DNA of 64,000 nt, taken from Tropicimonas marinistellae (GTDB taxonomy: Bacteria; Pseudomonadota; Alphaproteobacteria; Rhodobacterales; Rhodobacteraceae). The notes beneath the pieces are model-generated. The model did no database searches. It saw nothing but the letters and a program-made list of their open reading frames with translations, and was not told where the DNA came from. A program made the translations under genes and the position numbers. The first letter of the stretch is position 1, and each line of letters starts with the position of its first letter. Where the stretch lies: the NCBI RefSeq assembly GCF_001509585.1, contig NZ_LNCI01000006.1, forward strand, positions 186,001 through 250,000, in the 5' to 3' direction. Positions 54,410 through 63,377 of the stretch are shown piece by piece.

Positions 54410-54488
54410 CCCCGGAAGACGCCCGGGCGTTGCATTGCCCGAGGCGAACCGCCTGCCCGACCGGGTGGCCCGGTGGTGCGCCGCGGTC
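54410..54488 (+). repeat. Direct repeat, copy 2 (79 bp)
   Basis: Second copy of the 54162-54240 repeat; begins CCCCGGAAGACGCCCGGGCG. The last eight bases diverge. Confidence 0.7.
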
Positions 54489-55092
54489 TGACGGCCCTAC
54501 CCCGCGCCGACTTGAAAGCGACGGGAAGACGCGCTGCCGTGGGGCATGCATGGGCCGTGATAGGCTGTGCGCGCGGCGAGGTCTTGGCCGAGCAATGCGC
54601 GCGGCGCGGTTCAGACCGCCACGCGGGTTTCATCTCCGGGAACGCCTCGATCCCGTGGGGTTGCCGTTGCGACCCAAGCCAGATCCGTCCCCCCGCCGAA
54701 CGGCACGACCCCGGTGCGAGTGAGCCCGGTAATCGCGCCGACCTTGCCGCCTTTGACCACCGCATCCGCGACGTGTGCTCAAACCCCGGGCACGGCATTG
54801 CCGTCGATCAGCGGGTCGACGGCGGGAGCCGCTTCGCTCCCGGCATCTGTCTTTGTCTCCGGCAACCGCGCGGCGAGCATCATGGAGCGTTCTTGCCGAT
54901 ATCGGTGGCGCGGCGCGACGGCGGGACCGGTGAGACGCCCGTGGCTGCCCGCCCTGCCGGCCAGAATGCCGATGGGGCGCACGGCGCCTCTCCACGGTGT
55001 CGATCAGGGCAGGTGCATCCCGCTGCCCTCTGGCGCTCGCCTGCCGGCATGATTAATTGAGGTGGAAGGCGAGCGAGAGAGGCCAAAGCACG

Positions 55093-55902
55093 ATGATCGA
55101 CCCAACCTCCTATGACAACGCCGATTTCATCCCGGACGGGCACCTCTATTTCGACCGCTGGGCCGCTGCGGCGCAGGCGTTTCGCAGCCGCCATCCGGCG
55201 GCCCGGCAGCAGCTGGATCGCGCCTATGGCGCCGGGGACCGCGAAAAATACGATCTTTTCCTGCCGGATTCTGCCAATGACCCCGCCGGACTGTTCATTT
55301 TTCTGCATGGTGGCTTCTGGCGCATCAGCGGGCGCAAGGACTGGTCGCATCTGGCGGCCGGGTTCCTGGGCAATGGCTGGGCCGTTGCCATGCCCTCCTA
55401 CCCGCTGGCACCGGAGGTCCACATCGGCGAGATCACGCGGGCCATTGCCCGGTCGCTGCCGGTCATCGGCGCCGAGGTGGAAGGACCGCTCGTGATCGGC
55501 GGGCATTCGGCCGGCGGCCATCTGGCGCTGCGCATGGTCTGCCCGGACGTGGACGTGCCTGCGGACCTGCGAGCGCGGATCCGGGGTGTGATGCCGATTT
55601 CACCGCTCGCCGACCTGAACCCGCTGATCATGCTGCCGATGAACGAACACCTGCGCATCGATGCCGCCGAGGCGGAGCGCGAGAGCCCGATCCGGTACCC
55701 GGAGCCGGATTGCGCCGTGCAGGTCGAGGTGGGCGGTGCGGAGCGGCCGAGTTTCGTGGATCAAGCGCTGCGGCTGGCGGATGCCTGGATCAAGGCCGAC
55801 CTGACGATCACGCCGGATCGGCACCACTTCGACATCATCGACGCGTTGGCGGACCCGGAGAGCAGGATGGTGCAGGCCGCCATCACCATGGCGGCGGAGT
55901 GA
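55093..55902 (+). CDS. Alpha/beta hydrolase, kynurenine-formamidase-like
   Basis: 269-aa hydrolase with the oxyanion HGG motif IFLHGGFWRISGR, the nucleophile elbow IGGHSAGGHLALRM and a likely acid/histidine pair near the C-terminus (TPDRHHFDIIDAL). The N-terminal YDNADFIPDGHLYFDRW and HGGFWR pattern resemble arylformamidases of tryptophan breakdown, but no kynurenine genes are adjacent. ATG 55093 with AGAGAGG upstream. Confidence 0.8.
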   Translation: MIDPTSYDNADFIPDGHLYFDRWAAAAQAFRSRHPAARQQLDRAYGAGDREKYDLFLPDSANDPAGLFIFLHGGFWRISGRKDWSHLAAGFLGNGWAVAMPSYPLAPEVHIGEITRAIARSLPVIGAEVEGPLVIGGHSAGGHLALRMVCPDVDVPADLRARIRGVMPISPLADLNPLIMLPMNEHLRIDAAEAERESPIRYPEPDCAVQVEVGGAERPSFVDQALRLADAWIKADLTITPDRHHFDIIDALADPESRMVQAAITMAAE

Positions 55903-56235
55903 CGCGACCGGCGGCTTCCCCTCGGCCCTCGGTGCTGGCGCACCTCGGGCCCTTGGGGCCGGGCGCCGCTGGCGCGGCGCGGGGCTGACCGCCCCGGATC
56001 GACGCGGCACATCCGGACGGCGCCCACCGCAAGGGCATCCGCATGGGTGAGGGAACCGGCCGTCGCGCCCGACACCGCGCGCGCATGCGCGCGGCCACGC
56101 CCAACCCTTCGTGTCCGCATCTTCGATGCGGTAGAAGGGGCGGGAGCCCGTCACCGTGGTCGGGTCGTCGAGATACCTTCTCGAGGGGTCGTGGCCGCGC
56201 AACGCCCTGCGGCGCCGCGCCGGGAACGGGCAGCC
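55903..56235. pseudogene. Intergenic region with a possible frameshifted minus-strand gene remnant
   Basis: On the minus strand, one frame reads SRRYLDDPTTVTGSRPFYRI (about 56180-56120) with good third-position GC, and a neighbouring frame continues TAGSLTHADALAVGAVRMCR further on. The switch between frames suggests a decayed or mis-sequenced short gene. I do not recognise the family. Otherwise nothing is seen between the two convergent genes. Confidence 0.3.
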
Positions 56236-57228
56236 TCACGCGCCCCCGGCGCCGAACTCGGATTGCCAGCAGGGGACCGGGTCGGCATCGGCCGGCTCGG
56301 CAGACCAGACGCCGCGGGCGATGGCCCGGGCGAGGCAGATGGCGGCCGCGTGGCCGATCGCCATGGGCGTCAGCACCTCGTCCGGCAGTGCCTGTGCCCC
56401 GGTGGCGGCGGCGAACACGAGGTCGCCGTCGTAGAGCGTGTGGGAGGGCAGAATCGCGCGCGCCATGCCGTCGTGGGCCGCCGTGGCCACGCGTTTCGCC
56501 TGCGCCTGCGTCAGCGCGGCGTCGGTCGCCACGATGGCAATCGTCGTCGCCTGGCCTTGCTTGAGCGTCGGCTCGGCGCCCGGGTCGTGGGAGCGGACGG
56601 GACCGAGCCCGCCGAACTCGCGGCCGAATTCCCACGGTCCGGCCCAGAATTCCGGGCCGTCTCCGACGACATCCCCGAGGGCATTGACCGCGACGAGCGC
56701 GCCGACCGCGATGCCGCAGTCCAGCACCAGCGAGGCCGATCCCAGCCCGCCCTTGAGGCGACGCGTCGTGGCGCCGGTGCCGGCGCCGCGGGTGCCAAGC
56801 TCGAACTCCGTGGCAGCGGCTGTGAGCGCCTGCCGTCCCAGCGACTTGTAGGGATTCTCGCGCCAGTCCTTGTCGCCGCCGTTCAGCAGGTCGAACAGGA
56901 TCGCGCCGGGCACGATGGGCACGCGCTGGTCGCCCACGGCAAAGCCCCGGCCCGCCGCCCGGAGCCCGTCCGCCACGCCGGAGGCGGCATCGAGCCCGAA
57001 GGCCGAGCCGCCGGAGAGCACCAGCGCGTCCACCTCCTGGACTACCTTGTCGGGGGCGAGCAGGTCTGTCTCGCGGGTGCCGGGCGCACCGCCCATCACG
57101 TGAACGGCCGCGGTGAAGGGGGCATCGCCCAGCAGGACGGTGACACCGGATTTGACCCGCGTGTCGCTCGCATTGCCGACCCGCAGGCCCGGCACATCGG
57201 TGATCAGGTTTCGCGCGCCGGGGCGCAT
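56236..57228 (-). CDS. P1 family peptidase (S58, DmpA/aminopeptidase type)
   Basis: 330-aa N-terminal-nucleophile-type peptidase that self-cleaves before a Ser/Thr. Features: NLITDVPGLRVGNASD at the N-terminus, VDALVLSGGSAFGLDAASGV, and the putative self-cleavage segment containing ATTIAIVATDAALTQ. AAGGAGA precedes ATG 57228. It follows the SDR gene by 30 bases, probably the same operon. Substrate unknown. Confidence 0.88.
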   Translation of the reverse strand: MRPGARNLITDVPGLRVGNASDTRVKSGVTVLLGDAPFTAAVHVMGGAPGTRETDLLAPDKVVQEVDALVLSGGSAFGLDAASGVADGLRAAGRGFAVGDQRVPIVPGAILFDLLNGGDKDWRENPYKSLGRQALTAAATEFELGTRGAGTGATTRRLKGGLGSASLVLDCGIAVGALVAVNALGDVVGDGPEFWAGPWEFGREFGGLGPVRSHDPGAEPTLKQGQATTIAIVATDAALTQAQAKRVATAAHDGMARAILPSHTLYDGDLVFAAATGAQALPDEVLTPMAIGHAAAICLARAIARGVWSAEPADADPVPCWQSEFGAGGA

Positions 57229-57258
57229 TGGACGTCTCCTTCGTTCCGCGCGGCGGTG

Positions 57259-57999
57259 TCAGATGCAGCGTCCGCCGTCCACCTTCAGCACGCTGCCGGT
57301 AATCATGCTGGCCTCGTCGGAACACAGGTAGCAGGCGGCATTGCCCATGTCTTCGGGGGTCGAGAAACGGCCGATCGGAATCGTTGCGAGGAATTTCGCC
57401 CGCATTTCCGGGGTGTCCTCGCCCATGAACGACGCCAGCAGCGGTGTCTCGCCCGCCACCGGGGCCAGCGCGTTCACCCGCACGCCGTGGGGCGCCAGCT
57501 CCACCGCCATGGCGCGGGTCGCGGTGATCATCCAGCCCTTGGAGGCATTGTACCAGTTGAGATTGGGCCGCGGCGACAGCCCCGCCGTCGAGGCGACGTT
57601 CAGGATCGCCCCGGCGCCGTTGGCCTTCATGTGCGGGACGAGATGCAGCGCGGTCAGGAAGACGGACTTGGCATTGACCGCAAGCACCTTGTCGAACTCG
57701 GCCTCGGTGACCTCCTCCATTGGCTTTGGCGTGTGGGTGATGCCGGCGTTGTTGATCAGGATGTCGACCTGACCGAAGGCCGACGTCGCGGCCTGGACCA
57801 TTTCCTCGACGCTGCCGGAGAACGCCACGTCGGTGAATTGTGCAATGCCACCAACCTCTTCCGCGACTTTCCTCGCGTTGTCGATATTGATGTCGGCGAT
57901 CATGACACGCGCGCCCTCGGCGGCGAACTTCCGGGCGATACCCGCGCCGAACCCCGAACCACCGCCCGTGATGATGGCCGATTTTCCTTCCAATCTCAT
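57259..57999 (-). CDS. Short-chain dehydrogenase/reductase
   Basis: 246-aa classical SDR. TGGGSGFGAGIA (cofactor), NNAGITHTPKP, the serine in NVASTAGLS and the catalytic YNASKG are all present, ending in LKVDGGRCI. Family includes 3-oxoacyl reductases and glucose dehydrogenases; specificity cannot be told. ATG 57999 has GGGAGAAG upstream. Divergent from the AKR across 47 bases. Confidence 0.88.
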   Translation of the reverse strand: MRLEGKSAIITGGGSGFGAGIARKFAAEGARVMIADINIDNARKVAEEVGGIAQFTDVAFSGSVEEMVQAATSAFGQVDILINNAGITHTPKPMEEVTEAEFDKVLAVNAKSVFLTALHLVPHMKANGAGAILNVASTAGLSPRPNLNWYNASKGWMITATRAMAVELAPHGVRVNALAPVAGETPLLASFMGEDTPEMRAKFLATIPIGRFSTPEDMGNAACYLCSDEASMITGSVLKVDGGRCI

Positions 58000-58046
58000 G
58001 AGACTTCTCCCTAGTGTCTCCACCGAACGCTTGCAGGAGACACCCC

Positions 58047-59033
58047 ATGACGCTCGATCTCAACCACAATCCGCGACTCGGCCTCGGATGCTGGGCAATC
58101 GGCGGACCTCTCTGGGAGGGAGAGACGCCGCTGGGATGGGGCGAGGTGGACGACGCGGAATCCACCCGTGCCATTCACGCCGCGATCGACTGCGGCGTCA
58201 CGTATTTCGACACGGCATCTGTCTACGGCGCCGGCCATTCGGAGAAGGTGCTCGGGCAGGCGCTGGCCGGGCGCGATCAGGTCAAGGTCTCCACCAAGAT
58301 TGGTGTGGTCTTCGATCCAGACTCACGACAAGTCAAGGGAACGATCTCCACGCGCGCGGAGGCGGAGCGCGAGATCGACGGTTGCCTGCGACGCCTTGGC
58401 CGCGACCACGTGGATATGGTGTTCCTGCATCTCAACGAGATGCCGGCCGAGGAGGCCGCGCCGCTCTTCGACGCGATGGAGGCGGCGCGGCAGGCCGGGA
58501 AGATCGGCGCCTACGGCTGGAGCACGGATTTTCCGTCCTCTGTCGACGCCTACGCCGAGCGACCGGATTTTGCAGCGGTCCAGCACACAATGAACCTCTG
58601 GGTTCCGGCCAGCGCGGTTCTGGCGGCGGCGGAGCGCCACGGGCTGCTGTCGGTGAACAGGATGCCCCTCGCCATGGGCGTCTTCTCCGGCAAATACACC
58701 GCCGAAACAACGCTTCAACCCTCCGACATCCGCACCAATGCGCTTGACTGGATGGAGTATTTCCAGGCCGGGCAGGTCGTGCCCGAGGTGCTCGCGATGC
58801 TCGACGCAGTGCGCGACCTGCTCTGCTCCGGTGGCCGCACGGTTGCGCAGGGTGCGCTCGGCTGGATCTGGGCGCGGAGTGCGAATACCTGCCCCATACC
58901 GGGCTTCCGGACAGTCACGCAGGCCGAAGAAAACGCGCGCGCGCTGGAATTCGGCGCGCTGCCGGCGGAGGTGATGCAAGAGATCGAGGCCCTGATCAAT
59001 CGCCCGCCGGAAGGGCCGCCGCGCGCGCGGTGA
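58047..59033 (+). CDS. Aldo/keto reductase
   Basis: 328-aa AKR. Tetrad residues appear in YFDTASVYGAGHSE (Asp, Tyr), VSTKIG (Lys) and MVFLHLNE (His). The C-terminal segment PIPGFRTVTQAEENA is the cofactor motif. AGGAGA precedes ATG 58047. Shares only family-level similarity with the AKR at 9.9 kb. Substrate unknown. Confidence 0.88.
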   Translation: MTLDLNHNPRLGLGCWAIGGPLWEGETPLGWGEVDDAESTRAIHAAIDCGVTYFDTASVYGAGHSEKVLGQALAGRDQVKVSTKIGVVFDPDSRQVKGTISTRAEAEREIDGCLRRLGRDHVDMVFLHLNEMPAEEAAPLFDAMEAARQAGKIGAYGWSTDFPSSVDAYAERPDFAAVQHTMNLWVPASAVLAAAERHGLLSVNRMPLAMGVFSGKYTAETTLQPSDIRTNALDWMEYFQAGQVVPEVLAMLDAVRDLLCSGGRTVAQGALGWIWARSANTCPIPGFRTVTQAEENARALEFGALPAEVMQEIEALINRPPEGPPRAR

Positions 59034-59158
59034 GGCGCGCCTCGGAGAGGCGACGTCGTGGAGCTTGAGTGTCCGCCTCGATCACGGCGGATATTTCGGG
59101 GTGGGCCGTAGCGAGGGGCCGAGGCGGTTCCTCGGCTATCGCGCGCGGCGATGCCGCG

Positions 59159-60610
59159 TCAGCCGTGGTGCGCCGCCACCGTCTTGAGCTGGGAGAAGGA
59201 ATAGAGCGCCTCGAAGCCCTTTTCCCGTCCGTGCCCGGACTTCCCCACCCCGCCGAAGGGCAGTTCCACCCCGCCACCGGCGCCGTAATTGTTGACGAAG
59301 ACCTGCCCGGCGCGCAGGCGACGGGCCAGCCGCATCTGGCGACCGCCGTTCTCGCTCCAGACCGCCGCCACGAGGCCGAGCCCGGTGCCATTGGCAATCG
59401 CAACGGCCTCGTCTTCGTCATCGAAGGGTACGAGCACCTGCGCCGGGCCAAAGATTTCCTCCTGCTCCAGCCGGTGGCCGGGGCGCGCGCCCGACAGCAA
59501 ATGCGGTGCAACGTAGTGCCCGCCGTCCGGCGCCTCCTCCACGATCCGGCCCGTGGCGACGCAGTCCAGATCCGCGCCAAGGCGCAGATATCCTTCCACG
59601 ATTCGCTTCTGTGCGGCCGAGATGAGCGGGCCAACCTCAAGATCCGACATCGCCGGGCCGACACGGAGCGCGCCGTACCGCTCCGCCATGCGCTCCGCGA
59701 CCTCCTGATAGCGGCTGCGCTGGATCAGGATTCGCGAAGAGGCGGAGCAGGTCTGCCCGGCGTTCTGGATCCCGGCATTCACGAGGAATGGCAATGCGGC
59801 GTCCAGATCCGCATCGGCGAAGACGAGCTGCGGGGATTTGCCGCCCAGTTCCAGCGTGACCGGAACGACGTTTTCCGCCGCGGCTTTCTGGATGAGTTGC
59901 CCCACCGGGTAGGAGCCGGTGAAGGACACATGGTCCACCCCCGGATGCCCGGCGAGCGCTGCGCCCGCCTCCTCGCCCAAGCCCGGCACGACGTTGAGCG
60001 CGCCGGCCGGCAGGCCCGCTTCCTCGGCGAGCCGCGCGAAGGCGAGCGCGGTCAGGCAGGCCTCCTCGGCGGGTTTCAGGACGGCGGCATTGCCCATCGC
60101 AAGGGCGCCGCCGACCGAGCGGCCGATGATCTGCATCGGGTAGTTCCAGGGCACGATATGGCCCGTCACCCCGTGCGGTTCCCGCAGGGTGTAGACGGTG
60201 TAGCCATCCTGATAGGGGATGGTTTCGCCCATCACCTTGTCGGCGGCGCCGCCGTAAAACTCCATGTAGCGGGCGAGCGCGATGGCATCGTTGCGGGCCT
60301 GCGTCAGCGGTTTTCCCACGTCCTGCGCCTCAAGCCGCGCGAGGTCTTCCACGCGCTCCAGCACAAGCTGCCCGATCCGCGTCAGGATGCGGCCGCGTTC
60401 CACCGCCGTGGTGCGGCCCCATTCGCCCGCGAGCGCCGATTGCGCGGCGGCGACGGCGGCATCGATCTCGTCCGCGCCACCGCGCGCGATCTCGCCGATC
60501 TCCGATCCGGTGGAGGGATCTTCCAGCGGCAAGGTCCGGGCCGCAGCCTGCCACTTGCCGCCAATCAGCATCTCGCGGCTGTCGAACCATCCGGTGGTCA
60601 TCTCGTTCAT
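59159..60610 (-). CDS. NAD(P)-dependent aldehyde dehydrogenase
   Basis: 483-aa ALDH. Cofactor and catalytic motifs: IVPWNYPMQIIGRSVGGALA, FTGSYPVGQLI, the general base in VTLELGGKSPQLV and the catalytic cysteine in NAGQTCSASSRILI. ATG 60610 follows GGGAGGTGACG; the longer frame is unlikely. Betaine-, succinate-semialdehyde- or gamma-aminobutyraldehyde-type activity cannot be separated. Confidence 0.9.
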   Translation of the reverse strand: MNEMTTGWFDSREMLIGGKWQAAARTLPLEDPSTGSEIGEIARGGADEIDAAVAAAQSALAGEWGRTTAVERGRILTRIGQLVLERVEDLARLEAQDVGKPLTQARNDAIALARYMEFYGGAADKVMGETIPYQDGYTVYTLREPHGVTGHIVPWNYPMQIIGRSVGGALAMGNAAVLKPAEEACLTALAFARLAEEAGLPAGALNVVPGLGEEAGAALAGHPGVDHVSFTGSYPVGQLIQKAAAENVVPVTLELGGKSPQLVFADADLDAALPFLVNAGIQNAGQTCSASSRILIQRSRYQEVAERMAERYGALRVGPAMSDLEVGPLISAAQKRIVEGYLRLGADLDCVATGRIVEEAPDGGHYVAPHLLSGARPGHRLEQEEIFGPAQVLVPFDDEDEAVAIANGTGLGLVAAVWSENGGRQMRLARRLRAGQVFVNNYGAGGGVELPFGGVGKSGHGREKGFEALYSFSQLKTVAAHHG

Positions 60611-60682
60611 CGTCACCTCCCTGAATCGGCGCCACTCTGCCACGCTGGGCGCCGTGGGCAAGCGATACCGTCACGACAGCCG

Positions 60683-61390
60683 TCACGCCGGCAATGGTTC
60701 TGCCAGCCAACCCGCCAGCGCCTCCGCGGTGGCCTCCGGTTGTTCCAGCGTCGGCAGGTGCCCTGCCCCGGCGATCACGCGCAGTTTCGCGACCGGGATC
60801 AGCTCTGCCATGAATTCATGCCGTTTCACCGGGTAGAGCGTGTCGTGCTCGCCGCACAGGACCAGCGCCGGGATTTTCGTCGTTCGCAGCGTCTTCTGCT
60901 GGTCCGGCCGGCGTTGCAGCGCGCGGGTCTGCGCAACGAAGACCTCCGGACCCAGCGCCTCGGCCATCTCGGCGATCAGCGATTGCACCTTCATCCGCCC
61001 CGGCCCCGGCGCAAGGGAGCCCGGCGGAACCTCCGCCTGCATGGCTTCGCTCACGCGGCCGGTCCGCGCGGCGATGATCCGTGGCTCCCGTTCGGCCGCC
61101 ATGGGCGGCGTTTCGGGTTGCGGCGTGGTGCCCATCAGCACGACCCGCGTGACGCGTTCGGGCGCGCGGCTCAGGATTTCCATGGCCACCATTCCGCCGA
61201 GCCCATGTCCGACAGGCGCAAACCGCCGCGGTGCCGCGTCAAGAACGGCGGAGGCCATCGCCCCGATGGAGGATGCGGTCGAGAGCGGCGCGAAGGTCAC
61301 CGCGCGATCGGTGCCGAGGGAGAGAAGATGCGGCCAGAAGAGGCGCGCATCGCACATCATGCCGGGCAGGAACACCAGCGGTTCGTTCAT
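60683..61390 (-). CDS. Alpha/beta hydrolase lacking the nucleophile serine
   Basis: 235-aa alpha/beta-hydrolase-fold protein. The nucleophile elbow reads VGHG63LGGMVA: glycine replaces the expected serine, while the acid (CGEHDTLYP) and histidine (GAGHLPTLEQP) segments remain. The codon is GGG, so the change is in the DNA as given. It may be a pseudoenzyme, binding protein or C-C bond-related variant. ATG 61390. In line with an ALDH gene 72 bases downstream. Confidence 0.8.
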   Translation of the reverse strand: MNEPLVFLPGMMCDARLFWPHLLSLGTDRAVTFAPLSTASSIGAMASAVLDAAPRRFAPVGHGLGGMVAMEILSRAPERVTRVVLMGTTPQPETPPMAAEREPRIIAARTGRVSEAMQAEVPPGSLAPGPGRMKVQSLIAEMAEALGPEVFVAQTRALQRRPDQQKTLRTTKIPALVLCGEHDTLYPVKRHEFMAELIPVAKLRVIAGAGHLPTLEQPEATAEALAGWLAEPLPA

Positions 61391-61529
61391 TCCATCCTGG
61401 TCCTCTGGAGTTGAGACCGTCAGCCGGTTGGCCGGCCGCGGTAGCGCCACCATAGGCCGGCGGCACCCGGGCCAAAAGCCCCGCCGGCGGGAAGCCGCCA
61501 CCGGCGCGGTCCGCAGGTGCGCGCGCCGC

Positions 61530-62507
61530 TCAGAGGGCCGAGGCCCAGTCGATGATGCGCTGGCTGACCCGTTCGGTCCGGCCAGGGCTGAGGATGTCGC
61601 CCGCGATCAGGTGATTGGCCGGGTCTCCGGTACCGTCGGGCTCGATCAGTTCGCGCGCCACCGGCCCGCCCCAGGTGTCATGGACCGCATCGGTCGCCTC
61701 CGCGGCAACGATCTGGTCGGCGCGGGAATAGACAAAAAGCGCCGGAACCTCCGCTTGCGCATAGTCCAGCGCTCCGACATGGGCGACGAGCGCGGCCAGC
61801 GGAACCGCGGCGACCGACGGGTACCGGGTGGTCCAATGCGCCGCGTGATCGTCGTTCAGGGGATCGAAACCACGCTCCGCCCCCTGGGCGAGGGGCATCC
61901 AGTGGCGGGCATAGGGCAGCGTCAGGAGCCCGGCGAGCGGATTGGCGATCCGGAAATTCGGGGAGACGAAGACCATGCCCGCCAGATCCTCCGACAGCGA
62001 GGGGTCCACGGCGGCCAGCGCCGCGAGGGTGCCGCCCGTGGAGGTGGAGATGACCAGCACCCGCTCCCCGATGCGCCGCCCGATGGCGAGTGCCTCGGCA
62101 GTGTCCGCGATCCAGTCGCCGGCGGCCGGTTCCGCCATCGCCGGCCCGTCGCGGCCATGGCCGGAGAGGCGCGCGAAATAGAGGTTCGCGCCGAGCGCGG
62201 CGGCCACATTGTCCGGCACCGGGCGGATCTCGGCCTGCGACGCCGAAAAGCCATGAAGGTAGACGATCGCAAGCGGCGTGCGCGCCCCCGGCGCGCCGTT
62301 CCAGCGGATCTGCTTGGCATCGTCGGGGCGCAGGTTTGGCACCTCCGCCTCCCGCGTGGCCAGCCAGCCATCGAGCTCGGCCGCGTCGGCGGGCAGGATC
62401 TGCGGATCGAAACCGATCTCGGCATCCACCGGTTCGCGCGGCCCCCAAAGCAGGATCGCCGCCAGCCCCGCCACAAGCACAAGGAGCGCGACGAGGAACA
62501 CCCTCAT
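61530..62507 (-). CDS. Membrane-anchored alpha/beta hydrolase
   Basis: 325-aa protein. An N-terminal helix (MRVFLVALLVLVAGLAAILL) is an uncleaved anchor or signal. The hydrolase domain has YLHGFSASQAEI (oxyanion region), the elbow VISTSTGGTLAAL with serine nucleophile, and C-terminal acid and histidine candidates (YSRADQIV, PANHLIAGD). Carboxylesterase-like. ATG overlaps the upstream hydrolase stop (ATGA). Confidence 0.82.
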   Translation of the reverse strand: MRVFLVALLVLVAGLAAILLWGPREPVDAEIGFDPQILPADAAELDGWLATREAEVPNLRPDDAKQIRWNGAPGARTPLAIVYLHGFSASQAEIRPVPDNVAAALGANLYFARLSGHGRDGPAMAEPAAGDWIADTAEALAIGRRIGERVLVISTSTGGTLAALAAVDPSLSEDLAGMVFVSPNFRIANPLAGLLTLPYARHWMPLAQGAERGFDPLNDDHAAHWTTRYPSVAAVPLAALVAHVGALDYAQAEVPALFVYSRADQIVAAEATDAVHDTWGGPVARELIEPDGTGDPANHLIAGDILSPGRTERVSQRIIDWASAL

Positions 62508-63280
62508 GCGGCCGCGCCGGCGGCCGCCGCGGCGGAGGAGACCTCCTCGACCGCGACCACGATGGCATCGAGGTTGCCGGGTTCGGAAAACCGGTGGTCC
62601 GCCCCCTTGACCAGCGTCAGCCGCACATCCGGACCGGCCGCGTGATCGAGCAGGCGCAGCGCGACCGACATGTCCACATCCGCGTCGGCGGTGCCCTGCA
62701 GGAAGCGCGTCGGGAACGGCAGCGCCAGCGGCTTTCGCAGCACCAGCTGGTTACGGCCATCCTCGATCATCCGGCGCGTGACGATCAGCGGATCACCGTA
62801 GTCGGACGGCAGCGCCACCATCCCGGTGGCCACCATATCGGCCTTCTGGGCATCGGTGAAATTGGCCCAGAACCCGTCTTCGGTGAAATCGGGCGCGGCG
62901 GCGATGGTGACGAGCCCGGCGAGCCGTTCCGGCAGGACGCGCGCCATCAGCAGCGCCAGCCAGCCACCCATGGACGAGCCGACGAGCACCAGCGGCCCGG
63001 AGGTCAACTCGGTCAGGACGGCGGCTGCGTCCTCGGCCCACGCGCCGATGCACCCGGCCTCGAAAGCGCCCTCGCTCAGCCCGTGGCCCGAACAATCGAA
63101 CCGCAGGAAGCCGCGCCCGGCACGCCTGGCCCAATCTTCAAGGTGCAGCGCCTTCGTCCCTTCCATGTCGGAGCGCAGCCCGTGGAGGAAAACGACCGTG
63201 GGCCCCGCCCCCTCGGTACGCCGGTAGGCCAGTCGACGCCCCTGGCCGGTCGTCAGGTACTCTGGTTCACTCGCGCTCAT
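62504..63280 (-). CDS. Alpha/beta hydrolase (ABHD10-like)
   Basis: 258-aa soluble hydrolase. VVFLHGLRSDMEGTKA, FDCSGHGLSEG and the intact nucleophile elbow VGSSMGGWLALLMA are seen, with KGADHRFSEP supplying the histidine. Resembles bacterial relatives of ABHD10 thioesterases. ATG 63280 has GGGAGGGACC upstream; the long N-terminal open frame is non-coding. Coupled to the next hydrolase. Confidence 0.85.
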   Translation of the reverse strand: MSASEPEYLTTGQGRRLAYRRTEGAGPTVVFLHGLRSDMEGTKALHLEDWARRAGRGFLRFDCSGHGLSEGAFEAGCIGAWAEDAAAVLTELTSGPLVLVGSSMGGWLALLMARVLPERLAGLVTIAAAPDFTEDGFWANFTDAQKADMVATGMVALPSDYGDPLIVTRRMIEDGRNQLVLRKPLALPFPTRFLQGTADADVDMSVALRLLDHAAGPDVRLTLVKGADHRFSEPGNLDAIVVAVEEVSSAAAAAGAAA

Positions 63281-63377
63281 GGTCCCTCCCCGCGCCGTCG
63301 TTTCGGGCGCCAGACTACCCGCTTGCCGACACGCCGCAAGCCTTGCCGTTGCGGGGATGCTGCGCCTTATTGGGGCC

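Larger units (their letters stand above)
54031..55092. other. Gene-poor region between ghrA and the hydrolase gene (1.06 kb)
   Basis: No intact gene is supported. It holds an imperfect 79-bp direct repeat (54162-54240 and 54410-54488). Minus-strand frames at about 54630-54982 have coding-like third-position GC and a protein-like stretch broken by a stop near 54779, so a decayed gene is possible. Long open frames across it are arginine/proline-rich shadows of the high GC content. Confidence 0.45.

Noticed and set aside
53074-54798. 574-codon minus-strand frame
   Set aside because: Antisense to ghrA over half its length and Pro/Arg-rich beyond; typical of high-GC shadow frames.
55883-58174. 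763-codon minus-strand frame
   Set aside because: Overlaps the P1 peptidase and SDR genes on the same strand in another frame; both of those have clear motifs.
59085-59110. Another GGATATTTC match to the dispersed repeat
   Set aside because: Lacks the preceding hairpin and the ACAGAAGA block; probably chance.
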